DNA of 16,141 bases. Source: Clostridiales bacterium (GTDB lineage Bacteria > Bacillota > Clostridia > Oscillospirales > Oscillospiraceae). The notes beneath the pieces were generated by a model. It was not told the DNA's origin. It saw only the letters and a program-made list of their open reading frames with translations, and did not search any database. Shown piece after piece: positions 6,991 through 14,228 of the stretch. The stretch covers positions 1-16,141 of the forward strand of contig VSNB01000048.1 of assembly GCA_009774055.1 (NCBI GenBank), in the 5' to 3' direction. Numbering within the stretch: position 1 is the stretch's first letter; each line of letters starts with the position of its first letter. Both the position numbers and the translations under genes were made by a program.

Positions 6991-7329
6991 ATGAGCGTTT
7001 CTTTTGAAGGCGTGGGTCAGGTCTGCGCCACCTTCCTGGGCGGAAAGCTGACGGAGGGAGAGGTGGTCAAGGTGACCGAAAACGGTACGGTAGGCGCGTG
7101 TGCGGCGGATGATGGGTTCTGCGGCGTGGCGATCTGCTGCAAGGACGACGCCTGTACGGTACAGGTAAGGGGATTCGTGACCGTGGGGTACTCCGGGACG
7201 GCTCCCGGCATGGGCTGGAGAACGCTAGCGGCCGACGGCAAGGGCGGCGTGAAGGCGGCTGAGGGCGGCGTGAACTGCCTGGTGGCGGATGTGGACGCTG
7301 CGGTGAAAACCGTGACGATGATGCTTTAA
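6991..7329 (+). CDS. Capsid decoration/head protein (small, Cys-rich)
   Basis: A 112-residue beta-rich protein directly upstream of the major capsid gene, the usual place for a decoration or head-stabilising protein (DUF2190-like style). An in-frame TTG at 6985 would lie only three bases from the AAAGGAGG site (6974-6981), so I choose ATG 6991, nine bases away. It has seven cysteines in 112 residues, including an adjacent pair in ICCKDDAC, which is unusual for a cytoplasmic phage protein. It may cement capsomers. The function is inferred from position and composition. Confidence 0.6.
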   Translation: MSVSFEGVGQVCATFLGGKLTEGEVVKVTENGTVGACAADDGFCGVAICCKDDACTVQVRGFVTVGYSGTAPGMGWRTLAADGKGGVKAAEGGVNCLVADVDAAVKTVTMML

Positions 7330-7345
7330 AGGAGGAATAGGCAAT

Positions 7346-8377
7346 ATGGCGTATGCGTATGACAATCTGAGACTGGAAAAGGGTATGTACGGCGAGGCTG
7401 GGAGGTCCTTTACCCAGGTGCTGGAGGCGGCGGACCCCAGCGAGAATTATCGGGGCACGCCCCTGGAGGGGCTGGACGCCTTCCAGCGGCAGCTGAAGCG
7501 GTTCGATATCCATGTGAAGGGCAGCCGGTCCGATGTGGTGGAGAAGTTTTTCCGGACCACAGAGTCGGCGGTGCTGTTCCCGGAGTTCGTATCACGGATC
7601 GTGCGGCAGGGTATGGAGGAGGACAATGTGCTGCCCTCCATTACCGCCACCACCACCCAGTTTGACGGGATGGACTACCGGTCTATCTCCTCGGTGCCCA
7701 GCGAGGAGGAGAAGAGCCTGAAGCGGGTGGAGGAGGGCGCGCAGCTGCCACAGACCACCGTGCGGACCCAGAGCAATCTGGTAAAGCTCCACAAGCGGGG
7801 GCGGATGCTGGTGGCCTCCTATGAGGCCATCCGGTTCCAGCGGCTGGACCTGTTCTCCATCACCCTGCGGCAGATCGGCAGCCATATCGCCAGGATGCAC
7901 CTGGAGGACGCCATCAAGGTCATTACCCAGGGGGACGGCAACGACAACCCCGCCGAAGCGTTTACGGTGGGTACCAGTCCCATCGGTGGGACCAAGGGGA
8001 CGCTGACCTACGAGGCCCTGCTGGATTTCTGGGGGCAGTTTGATCCCTATACCATGAACACCATCCTGGTGCCAAACGCGGTGATGCTGGACATGTTGAA
8101 AATGAGCGAGTTCCAGAATCCTCTGACGGGACTCAACTTCCAGGGCACCGGCACGCTGACCTCTCCCTTGGGCGCTACGCTTCTGCGGACCAGCGCTATG
8201 CCCAGCGGCAAGCTGATCGGGTTGGACCGCAACTATGCGCTGGAAATGGTCAGCGCGGGAGACGTGATGGTGGAGTACGACAAGCTCATCGACCGGCAGG
8301 TGGAGCGGGCCGCCATCACCAGCATTTCCGGCTTCGCCAAGCTGTACACCGACGCCGGGAAGATTCTGACCATTTAA
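7346..8377 (+). CDS. Major capsid protein (HK97-fold)
   Basis: A 343-residue shell protein. Position after protease and decoration genes, length, and the pattern fit HK97-like coats of the Firmicutes myophage type: an extended N-terminal arm, a long basic spine region near LVKLHKRGRMLVASYEAI, a domain with NTILVPNAVMLDMLKM, and a C-terminal VERAAITSISGFAKLY strand. A strong AAAGGAGG site (7328-7335) precedes the ATG. The frame is intact over its full length, so a head could be built. This is one of the genes that rule out a headless tailocin. Confidence 0.85.
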   Translation: MAYAYDNLRLEKGMYGEAGRSFTQVLEAADPSENYRGTPLEGLDAFQRQLKRFDIHVKGSRSDVVEKFFRTTESAVLFPEFVSRIVRQGMEEDNVLPSITATTTQFDGMDYRSISSVPSEEEKSLKRVEEGAQLPQTTVRTQSNLVKLHKRGRMLVASYEAIRFQRLDLFSITLRQIGSHIARMHLEDAIKVITQGDGNDNPAEAFTVGTSPIGGTKGTLTYEALLDFWGQFDPYTMNTILVPNAVMLDMLKMSEFQNPLTGLNFQGTGTLTSPLGATLLRTSAMPSGKLIGLDRNYALEMVSAGDVMVEYDKLIDRQVERAAITSISGFAKLYTDAGKILTI

Positions 8378-8404
8378 GGCCGCTCCGGTCGGGAGGGCAG
8401 GAAT

Positions 8405-8770
8405 ATGGTGGAACAGATTTTAGGGCTGGCGGCATTGATCGCGCGGCCTGCGGAGGAGGAGAAGCCGCTGCTGGAGGCGATGTGCACGGCGGCAGCGGCG
8501 GATCTGACACGGCGGCTGAGGGACGGTGTGAAGCCGGAGGACTGCAGGGACTCCTTTCCCTGCGCGGCGGCTCTGCTGGCGGCGGGGGGGCTGCTGGCCT
8601 GCCGGAGCGGCGGGGACGTGGAGCAGTTCTCGGTGGGCGACGTGAGTGTGCGGACCGGCGGCGGCAGCCAGGGCTGCGAGGCGGCCGCCGCCATGCGCAG
8701 GCAGGCCGCCGCTATGATGGCGGGGTTCTGCGGCGATGATCAATTCGCGTTTCTGGGGGTGCGGGGATGA
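8405..8770 (+). CDS. Head-tail connector (gp6-like adaptor)
   Basis: A 121-residue, largely helical and alanine-rich protein placed right after the capsid gene, where phages keep the first connector that docks under the portal. The helical N-terminal half and the middle VGDVSVRT segment, followed by a helix rich in Ala/Met, fit gp6/YqbG-like adaptors. The ATG has a GGGAGGG site upstream (8391-8397). It overlaps the next gene by four bases (ATGA). It is identified by order and size, not by a clear motif. Confidence 0.6.
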   Translation: MVEQILGLAALIARPAEEEKPLLEAMCTAAAADLTRRLRDGVKPEDCRDSFPCAAALLAAGGLLACRSGGDVEQFSVGDVSVRTGGGSQGCEAAAAMRRQAAAMMAGFCGDDQFAFLGVRG

Positions 8771-9099
8771 GAGCAAAATTGGAGGAGATCATGCGCCTGC
8801 ATGGGCAGGAAATTTCCGTGGTTCGCCGGGAAAGCGGAGAGGAGGCGGCGGTTCGGGGGTTTTTGCAGCCGCTGCTGAAGGAACGGACGGACCCGCCGGC
8901 GGCGGTGACGCCGCTGGGCGCGGTCAATGAGCAGCGGTGGCTGTATATCGGACCCGCCGGATTGAAGCTGGACGTGGGGGACCGGATGCGCTGCGGGGGT
9001 ATGAGGCTGATTGTGCAGGAAGCGATGACGGTTCGCTTTCGAGAGGAGGCGCTGTACTGCCGGGCTGTGCTGCGTCAGGAGAAGGAGGCGGCGGTGTGA
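8767..9099 (+). CDS. Head closure / head-tail joining protein
   Basis: A 110-residue protein with a beta-rich centre (RWLYIGPAGLKLDVGDRMRC) typical of head-closure or stopper proteins that plug the portal after packaging and accept the tail. Start and stop overlap both neighbours by four bases (ATGA, GTGA), indicating coupled translation of the three neck genes. The call comes mainly from order. Confidence 0.6.
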   Translation: MRAKLEEIMRLHGQEISVVRRESGEEAAVRGFLQPLLKERTDPPAAVTPLGAVNEQRWLYIGPAGLKLDVGDRMRCGGMRLIVQEAMTVRFREEALYCRAVLRQEKEAAV

Positions 9100-9599
9100 A
9101 CGGGCTGGAGCAGGTGAAAAACGCTGTGGCCGGCGCGCTGGAGAAGGCCGGAATCCGTGCGCGGATCGCCTATGCGCCCGGGTGGGCGAAAGCCTACGCG
9201 GAGCCGGTGGTGGCGGTGGGACTGCGGACCGGCGAGAGCCGGGGCGGCGCGCTGAGCAGTTATCTGGGACAGCGGACCGATCCGGACACCCAGGCCAGCC
9301 AGGAGGTCTATGGGATGCGTCTGGAGCTGACGATGTCGCTGGACATCTACTGCCCGCCCAGGGATGGGACGGCAGGATGTGACAGCGTACTGGAGGCGCT
9401 GCATCAAATTATACTGGAGGGACTGCCCTCCGGACTGAAGCCAATGGAGCTGAAATGGGAGGAGGCGGCATGGGACAAGGACACCGCCATGTTCCTGCGG
9501 CGGGGCAGTTTGGTCTGCAGCGCGTATTTTGTCGCGACAGCATCGGAGGATGGACTGCTGCTGTCTGATTTTATTTTGAAAGGTATGGTAACCAAATGA
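9096..9599 (+). CDS. Tail terminator / tail completion protein
   Basis: 167 residues when started at GTG 9096, which overlaps the previous stop (GTGA) and follows AAGGAGG (9083-9089). The open frame extends upstream to 9 kb minus 63 bases, but that part lies inside the previous gene and I reject it. The protein starts with an amphipathic helix (VNGLEQVKNAVAGALEKAG) and has a beta-rich middle (MRLELTMSLDIYC). It sits last before the sheath gene, as tail terminators do. Such proteins cap the finished tube and sheath and bind the neck. It overlaps the sheath gene by four bases. Confidence 0.6.
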   Translation: MNGLEQVKNAVAGALEKAGIRARIAYAPGWAKAYAEPVVAVGLRTGESRGGALSSYLGQRTDPDTQASQEVYGMRLELTMSLDIYCPPRDGTAGCDSVLEALHQIILEGLPSGLKPMELKWEEAAWDKDTAMFLRRGSLVCSAYFVATASEDGLLLSDFILKGMVTK

Positions 9600-10654
9600 C
9601 GAATGTGATCCATGAGCGTCCGGGGGTTTACTCCTCCTACGACGCCTCCACCGCCGTACGGGGCGGACGGGCTGTCCGTACCGTCGGCGTGGCGGCAAAA
9701 AGCGTCAGCGGCACGGCCGGCCAAGTGGTACGGTTGACCAGCTATGAAATGGGGCTGAGCGCGTTCGGCGAGGACGATGCCGGGACGCCGGGCATGTCCA
9801 CTATCCTGCGGCTGCTGTTTCTGGGCGGCGCGTCCACAGTGGCTGCTGTCAGGGTGGAGGGCGAAGACTATACCGCCGCCTTTGCCGCCCTGCAGGCGGC
9901 GGAGGACGTGCAGGTCGTTGTCTGCGACAGCGGCGAGCTGACGGTTCAGCAGGCGCTGCGGGCCAGTCTGGAGAGCGCGTCCGCTGCGCGGCGGGAGAGG
10001 ATTGCCGTGGTGGGCATGAGCGGCGCGTCTACTGCGGAGCTGGTGGAGCGGGCGAAGGCGCTGAACAGTGAGCGGATGGTGCTGGTCGGTCCGGATGGGC
10101 TGGACAGCTCCGGGAAGGTTCTTCCCGGCATCTTTGCTGCAGCGGCGGTGGCGGCGGCGGCAGCCGTCACCAGAGATCCCGCCATTCCCCTGAACGGGAT
10201 GCCGCTGCCCGGGTTGGGCGGCGTCAGCGCGGCGTACGGAGACAATGAGATCGACCTGCTGGTGCGGGGCGGCGTGACGCCGCTGGAGGCGGTGGGCGGC
10301 ATTGTCTCCCCTGTCCGGGGTATTACGACCCGCACGTCCACCGGCGGCGCGGACGATACGACCTGGCGGGAGCTGACTACCATTCTGATCGTGGACGATG
10401 TTATCCCGACCATCCGGCAGAGCCTGCGCAGTCGGTTCTGCCAGACGAAAAACACGGCGCAGACCAGAGGTGCTATCCGCTCCCAGACCATTGTAGAGCT
10501 GGAAAATAAGCTGCGGGCGGAAATTATCGACAGCTACAGCGATGTGACGGTGTCGGTTTACGAGGACGACCCCACGGTGTGTCTGGTGGAATTCAGCTTC
10601 GCCGTGGCCCATGGGCTCAACCAGATCTACCTCACCGCGCATATCACGATTTAA
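9596..10654 (+). CDS. Contractile tail sheath protein
   Basis: A 352-residue sheath subunit. The N-terminal RPGVYSSYDAS opening is classic for phage sheaths, whose ends form the inter-subunit mesh. The C-terminal 110 residues fit the conserved sheath C-terminal domain, including NTAQTRGAIRSQ and the closing VEFSFAVAHGLNQIYLT strand. It corresponds to PBSX XkdK but is shorter than that protein, near the size of sheaths in compact contractile particles such as clostridial R-type bacteriocins. It would contract to drive the tube through the target envelope. The ATG overlaps the preceding gene (ATGA), and the ribosome site is weak, so coupling probably matters. Confidence 0.93.
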   Translation: MTNVIHERPGVYSSYDASTAVRGGRAVRTVGVAAKSVSGTAGQVVRLTSYEMGLSAFGEDDAGTPGMSTILRLLFLGGASTVAAVRVEGEDYTAAFAALQAAEDVQVVVCDSGELTVQQALRASLESASAARRERIAVVGMSGASTAELVERAKALNSERMVLVGPDGLDSSGKVLPGIFAAAAVAAAAAVTRDPAIPLNGMPLPGLGGVSAAYGDNEIDLLVRGGVTPLEAVGGIVSPVRGITTRTSTGGADDTTWRELTTILIVDDVIPTIRQSLRSRFCQTKNTAQTRGAIRSQTIVELENKLRAEIIDSYSDVTVSVYEDDPTVCLVEFSFAVAHGLNQIYLTAHITI

Positions 10655-10666
10655 GGAGGACGGGAC

Positions 10667-11059
10667 ATGATGGAAGCGACGGGGTTCCCTACCAGCTGTG
10701 ACATTTATCTGGAGCTGGACGGGAGAAAGGTGGCGGTGGTACAGAGCTACACCGCCAAGGCGACCAAAACCAGCCAGGTGGTGGAAGCCTTCGGCGAGAG
10801 CGAGCCGGTGGCCACCATCAACGGACAGAACAAATATGTGCTGGAGCTGACCAGGCTTTATGCCACGGACGACGCCATCAGCGATGGCATCGACTTTTTC
10901 GCTCTGGCGGATTTCTCGCTTGTGATCTGCAAGCCGGATCGGAAGGTCATTTACAGCGGCTGTCAGTGGAGCGCTATCCAAGAGGAGGGCAAGGTCGGAT
11001 CCATGGTAGCGGAAAAGGTGACGGTCGTGGCCGCCAGCCGCATTGAGGTGGGCGCCTGA
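10667..11059 (+). CDS. Tail tube protein (XkdM-like)
   Basis: A 130-residue inner-tube subunit directly after the sheath. It is beta-rich, with an early GFPTSCDIYLELDG, a central VVEAFGESEPVATI segment, and a final strand pattern EKVTVVAASRIE, consistent with tubes of PBSX XkdM type. Rings of this protein stack into the hollow tube inside the sheath. A strong AAGGAGG site (10653-10659) precedes ATG 10667; a second ATG at 10670 is also possible. Its TGA shares one base with the start of the next gene (TGATG). Confidence 0.8.
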   Translation: MMEATGFPTSCDIYLELDGRKVAVVQSYTAKATKTSQVVEAFGESEPVATINGQNKYVLELTRLYATDDAISDGIDFFALADFSLVICKPDRKVIYSGCQWSAIQEEGKVGSMVAEKVTVVAASRIEVGA

Positions 11060-11823
11060 TGGACGAGCGGGAGCTGATCCAGGTCAATCTGCAGCTTCCC
11101 TCCGATGCGCTGGACAAGCTGTCTGCGCTGGTGGAGCAGTTTCGAAGGCTGACGGCGGCGGTCAACGGATTAAAAACGTCGGCCGGGATGACGGAGGAAA
11201 CGGCGGAGAGCGGTTTTTTTGAGCCGGAGCGGTTCCAGGCCCTGCGTGAAAAAGCGGAGGCTGCTGCGAAGCGGCGTTCAGCGAAGGAGTTGGCGGAAGC
11301 GGCATCCGCACAGCGTGAGGTCCGTACACAGCTCCAGGATGCGGAGAGCGCGGGGCGGGAGATTACGGAAGAACCCGCTTCTGGATGGCAGTCGGCCTCC
11401 CTCCCTGCAGCGGAAGAGATTCATCAGGAAAGTGTTCCGCAAAGAGGAAACGATGTGCAGGGAACAGATAAGGCGGACATCCCGGCGGTCAGACAGGAGG
11501 CGGAATCCCATGTGCCGGATGCGCCGTCGGCAGGCGGAAAGCCCGACAGTCAACTTCCGGAACCAGCGGAGGAAACGGCATGGGATGGGGAGGCATCGCC
11601 TCCTCTCCCCCCTGCCGTCCAGGCAGACGCGTCGGAGGGGATGGAGACGCCGCTGGGGGCTGGGGTGGTAGTCACAACGCACGCGGAGCCGCCTGCCAGC
11701 CGGTGGACCGGTGTAACCGAGGAGCTGGTGACGCCGGGGCCCGCGCCGCTAACGGCGGAAGCGGTGTCCCTGGCCTTTCAGCGGGACGGGAGGCGGTACG
11801 ACAATGGGTTCCCTTTGTATTAA
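11059..11823 (+). CDS. Unrecognised disordered protein in the tape-measure position
   Basis: A 254-residue protein that I do not recognise. Residues 1 to about 40 form a likely amphipathic helix or coiled coil (LPSDALDKLSALVEQFRRL). Residues 55-100 are Glu/Ala/Lys-rich helix. Residues 100-220 are low-complexity, rich in Glu, Pro, Ser, Gln and Ala, and probably disordered. The end is compact and aromatic (FQRDGRRYDNGFPLY). Phages of this type normally have a tail chaperone and then a long tape-measure gene between tube and LysM genes; here this is the only gene between them. It could be a very short tape measure, a chaperone, or something new. A run of seven T at 11214-11220 is in register for -1 slippage, but the -1 frame stops at once. 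It is coupled to the tube gene by TGATG. Confidence 0.6.
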   Translation: MDERELIQVNLQLPSDALDKLSALVEQFRRLTAAVNGLKTSAGMTEETAESGFFEPERFQALREKAEAAAKRRSAKELAEAASAQREVRTQLQDAESAGREITEEPASGWQSASLPAAEEIHQESVPQRGNDVQGTDKADIPAVRQEAESHVPDAPSAGGKPDSQLPEPAEETAWDGEASPPLPPAVQADASEGMETPLGAGVVVTTHAEPPASRWTGVTEELVTPGPAPLTAEAVSLAFQRDGRRYDNGFPLY

Positions 11824-11838
11824 CGGAGGTGATAGAGC

Positions 11839-12411
11839 ATGCTTCTGACGCCGATGCGCTACAAGGACTATATCTGGCCCCACAATCCAGCCACCTACTC
11901 CATCGCCTACGAACGGCAGGTTGCGGTGCACAAGGTCCCCTTCGGCCGGCACTATATGCAGGACCTGGGTATGGGGTGCCGGATCATGCGGGGACAGGGG
12001 GAATTCGCCGGAAAAGGGGCGTATGACGAATTCAAGCGGCTGGCTACGGTGTTCTATGACGGGGGACCGGGATTGTTGATTCATCCCCTGTGGCAGATCG
12101 CCAACGCCTACTTCACCGGCTTGAAGCTGGAACAGGAGCCTCTGCCGGATTATGTGCGCTACAGTTTTGAGTTTCGGGAACGGTACGACGGGTACCGAGA
12201 GGAGCTGTCGGCGGCGGAAAAGACTGGGGAGGATTCCCGCCATGCCTTTGCCACGGGCCGGGAGCAAAGCTGTACGGTGGCCGGCGGGGACACGCTGTGG
12301 GGAATCGCCAAACGGTACGATGTGGCGATGGAGGAACTGCTGCGGGCCAATCCGGGCATTAAGAACCCCAACCTGATCCGGGTGGGAGACAAGGTGGTGG
12401 TCCCATGCTGA
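11839..12411 (+). CDS. LysM-domain baseplate protein (XkdP / gp53-like)
   Basis: A 190-residue protein with an N-terminal domain of about 120 residues and a C-terminal LysM domain (144-190) carrying the usual GDTLWGIAKRY start and an IRVGDKVVVP end. In contractile systems such proteins (PBSX XkdP, T4 gp53 with LysM, Afp7/PVC7) hold the baseplate hub, wedge and first tube ring together; the LysM is structural and need not bind peptidoglycan. The ribosome site is near perfect (GGAGGTGAT, 11825-11833, five bases from ATG), the strongest in the operon. It overlaps the hub gene by seven bases. Confidence 0.8.
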   Translation: MLLTPMRYKDYIWPHNPATYSIAYERQVAVHKVPFGRHYMQDLGMGCRIMRGQGEFAGKGAYDEFKRLATVFYDGGPGLLIHPLWQIANAYFTGLKLEQEPLPDYVRYSFEFRERYDGYREELSAAEKTGEDSRHAFATGREQSCTVAGGDTLWGIAKRYDVAMEELLRANPGIKNPNLIRVGDKVVVPC

Positions 12412-13343
12412 GCATCCGGCTGGAAACTTGGGACGGGGCGGAATATACGCTGCCGGTTCTGGTGCGGTGGGATCTGGAGTACACCGGCGGCGTTCCCTGC
12501 GACAGCATGACGGCGGTCTGTCTATATGACCCCGGGATGGCGGAGGTTCTGCCCAAAGCGACCCGTTTTACCGCCTATCGGGACGGCGGGATCATGCTGC
12601 GGGGCGTGGTGGACACCTACGAAATATCCCTGTCCCGGCAGGGACTGCTGGCCTCCATTGAGGGGCGGGGGATGGCGGCGCTGCTGCTGGACAACGAGTC
12701 GGAGGCGCTGACCTATGGACGGGCCCTGCTCTCTGAAATCCTGGGAAACCACGTATTGCCTTACGGCATTACCGTGGATGTGCGGCAGGATGTTTCCGGG
12801 GGCGGGTACGCTGTGGCCTCTGGCTCCAGCCAATGGAAGGCCCTGCATAGTTTTACCCACCGGTATGGCGGATATGATCCCTATTTCACCTCGGAGGGCG
12901 TGCTGGTAGCCGGGCCGCTGTGGGGCAGCGGAAAGATGCTGCGGATATGCGATGATTCGCCGCTGCTGTCCCTGCGGAAGAGGGAATCCCGCTACGGCGT
13001 GATTTCCCAGGTGCTGATCCAGGACAAGGTCCAAGGCGTCCGTCATCCGGTGGTAAACCGGGAATTCACGCGGACCGGCGGCCAGAGGCGGCATGTACTG
13101 TATATGCCCAGAAGCACCGCCGAGGACAGGCGGTATACCGGAGAGTATCAGATCGAACAATCCGCATTGGAGCAGTTGGAGATTGACCTGGAGCTTCCCC
13201 TTCCCTTTGCCGCCATGCCGGGAGACCGGGTGGAACTATCGCTGGACAGGCTGCATCTGACCGGAACCTATGAAGTGGTCCGCTCCCGCAGCCGGATGGA
13301 CGGCGATGGTGAGCGGACGGAACTGACAGTCAGCAGGAGGTGA
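12405..13343 (+). CDS. Baseplate hub protein, gpD/XkdQ-like
   Basis: A 312-residue protein of the late-control gpD/XkdQ family, the trimeric hub under the tube that carries the spike. The pattern is beta-barrel modules: an N-terminal domain ending near GGIMLRGVVDTYEI, a central helical/LysM-like stretch (ALTYGRALLSEILGNHVLP), and a C-terminal region with AMPGDRVELSLDRLHLTGTY. It follows the LysM gene exactly as xkdQ follows xkdP. The start at ATG 12405 lies inside the LysM gene end. No lytic catalytic residues or added peptidoglycan hydrolase domain are visible, so it looks purely structural. Confidence 0.75.
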   Translation: MLSIRLETWDGAEYTLPVLVRWDLEYTGGVPCDSMTAVCLYDPGMAEVLPKATRFTAYRDGGIMLRGVVDTYEISLSRQGLLASIEGRGMAALLLDNESEALTYGRALLSEILGNHVLPYGITVDVRQDVSGGGYAVASGSSQWKALHSFTHRYGGYDPYFTSEGVLVAGPLWGSGKMLRICDDSPLLSLRKRESRYGVISQVLIQDKVQGVRHPVVNREFTRTGGQRRHVLYMPRSTAEDRRYTGEYQIEQSALEQLEIDLELPLPFAAMPGDRVELSLDRLHLTGTYEVVRSRSRMDGDGERTELTVSRR

Positions 13344-13348
13344 GCGCA

Positions 13349-13849
13349 ATGTGGCTATCCAGGACACTCTCCCTCCGCCAGCGGGCGGAGCGGGAGAGCG
13401 CCGCCGCCGATATGGGCGTTACCACCATCGGCGGCGGCAGCGCCTCAGTGATGACCCGGGGCGAGCAGCGGGATTTGGAAATATTTGCCCCCGGCGGAAT
13501 GGTCTGGCAGCCCAAGGCGGGAGATACCGTACTGGTGGTCAAGGGCGGTACGGGAGGCCAGGAGCAGTGCATCGTGGCGGCAAGCACCGCCCAGTCAGGG
13601 CCGAAGGATATGGCGGCGGGAGAGCTGTTTCTCTACTCCTGCGGCAAGGCATCTATTTATCTGCGCAAGGACGGCAGTATCGTGATCAGAGGAAATGCTT
13701 TCACGGAAGGAGACTGGGAGATGGCGGGAAATCTGACATTGACGGGCAGGGTGGAGCTGAACGGGCCGGTGACGATCAACGGAACGCTCAGCATCAACGG
13801 CAAGCTGATTGTCAACGGAGAACCTTACCGGCCCTGCTATTGCGGTTAA
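13349..13849 (+). CDS. Baseplate spike protein, gpV-like
   Basis: 166 residues from ATG 13349, eight bases after AGGAGG (13335-13340). An in-frame GTG at 13340 overlaps that site and is less likely. The N-terminal half resembles an OB-fold as in gpV/gp45 spikes (LEIFAPGGMVWQPKAGDTVLVV). From about residue 105 the protein turns into short repeated strands (NLTLTGRVELNGPVTINGT), the signature of a triple-stranded beta-helix needle. It would sit at the tip of the hub and pierce the target envelope. The tail has two cysteines (CYC) near the very end; a metal-capped tip is possible but not shown. Confidence 0.8.
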   Translation: MWLSRTLSLRQRAERESAAADMGVTTIGGGSASVMTRGEQRDLEIFAPGGMVWQPKAGDTVLVVKGGTGGQEQCIVAASTAQSGPKDMAAGELFLYSCGKASIYLRKDGSIVIRGNAFTEGDWEMAGNLTLTGRVELNGPVTINGTLSINGKLIVNGEPYRPCYCG

Positions 13850-13867
13850 AAGCAAAGGAGTACTTGT

Positions 13868-14212
13868 ATGGAAGCAAAAATACGAAACGGCGACTATATT
13901 GCAGACGGCCTGGGCGGCGTTGTCCGCTGCCGGGGGGTGGAGGCTCTGCTGGAGCGGGTACTGTTTCGGCTGACAGCGCATCGGGGCGGACTGCCATTTC
14001 TGCCCAATCTGGGAAGCCGCCTGTACCTGCTGGCCAGAGAGCCCGCCGCCCAGAGGCCGTCCGCCGCGCGGCAGTATGTGGCGGAAGCGCTGTCGGAGGA
14101 AGCTGTTTCCATTACGGATGTAAAGCTCACACCGGAGGGGCAGGGGCGTGTCCGCGTGGAAACATCGCTGGAATATCAGGGGACAGAGTTGTCTGTCTCC
14201 GTGACGGTATAA
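13868..14212 (+). CDS. gp25-like sheath initiator / baseplate wedge protein
   Basis: A 114-residue protein of the gp25/gpW/XkdS position. The LPFLPNLGSRLYLLAREP stretch matches the conserved glycine and EP-containing part of gp25-like proteins, and the C-terminal half is a beta pattern (RVRVETSLEYQGTELSVSV). Such proteins sit between baseplate and the first sheath ring and start sheath polymerisation. A clear AAGGAG site lies seven bases before ATG. It is flanked by the spike and gpJ genes, the canonical order. Confidence 0.8.
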   Translation: MEAKIRNGDYIADGLGGVVRCRGVEALLERVLFRLTAHRGGLPFLPNLGSRLYLLAREPAAQRPSAARQYVAEALSEEAVSITDVKLTPEGQGRVRVETSLEYQGTELSVSVTV

Positions 14213-14228
14213 GTGCGGAGGGTAGTAT

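Noticed and set aside
9404..10981. Minus-strand open frame of 525 codons opposite the sheath and tube genes
   Set aside because: It is an antisense shadow of GC-rich codons; the + strand encodes recognisable sheath and tube proteins here, and the antisense peptide is His/Arg/Gln-rich without pattern.
11219..11671. Arginine-rich +1 frame ORF as a frameshift extension of the 11059 gene
   Set aside because: The T-run favours -1, not +1, slippage, and Arg-rich composition is what a +1 shadow of Glu/Ala-rich codons gives.
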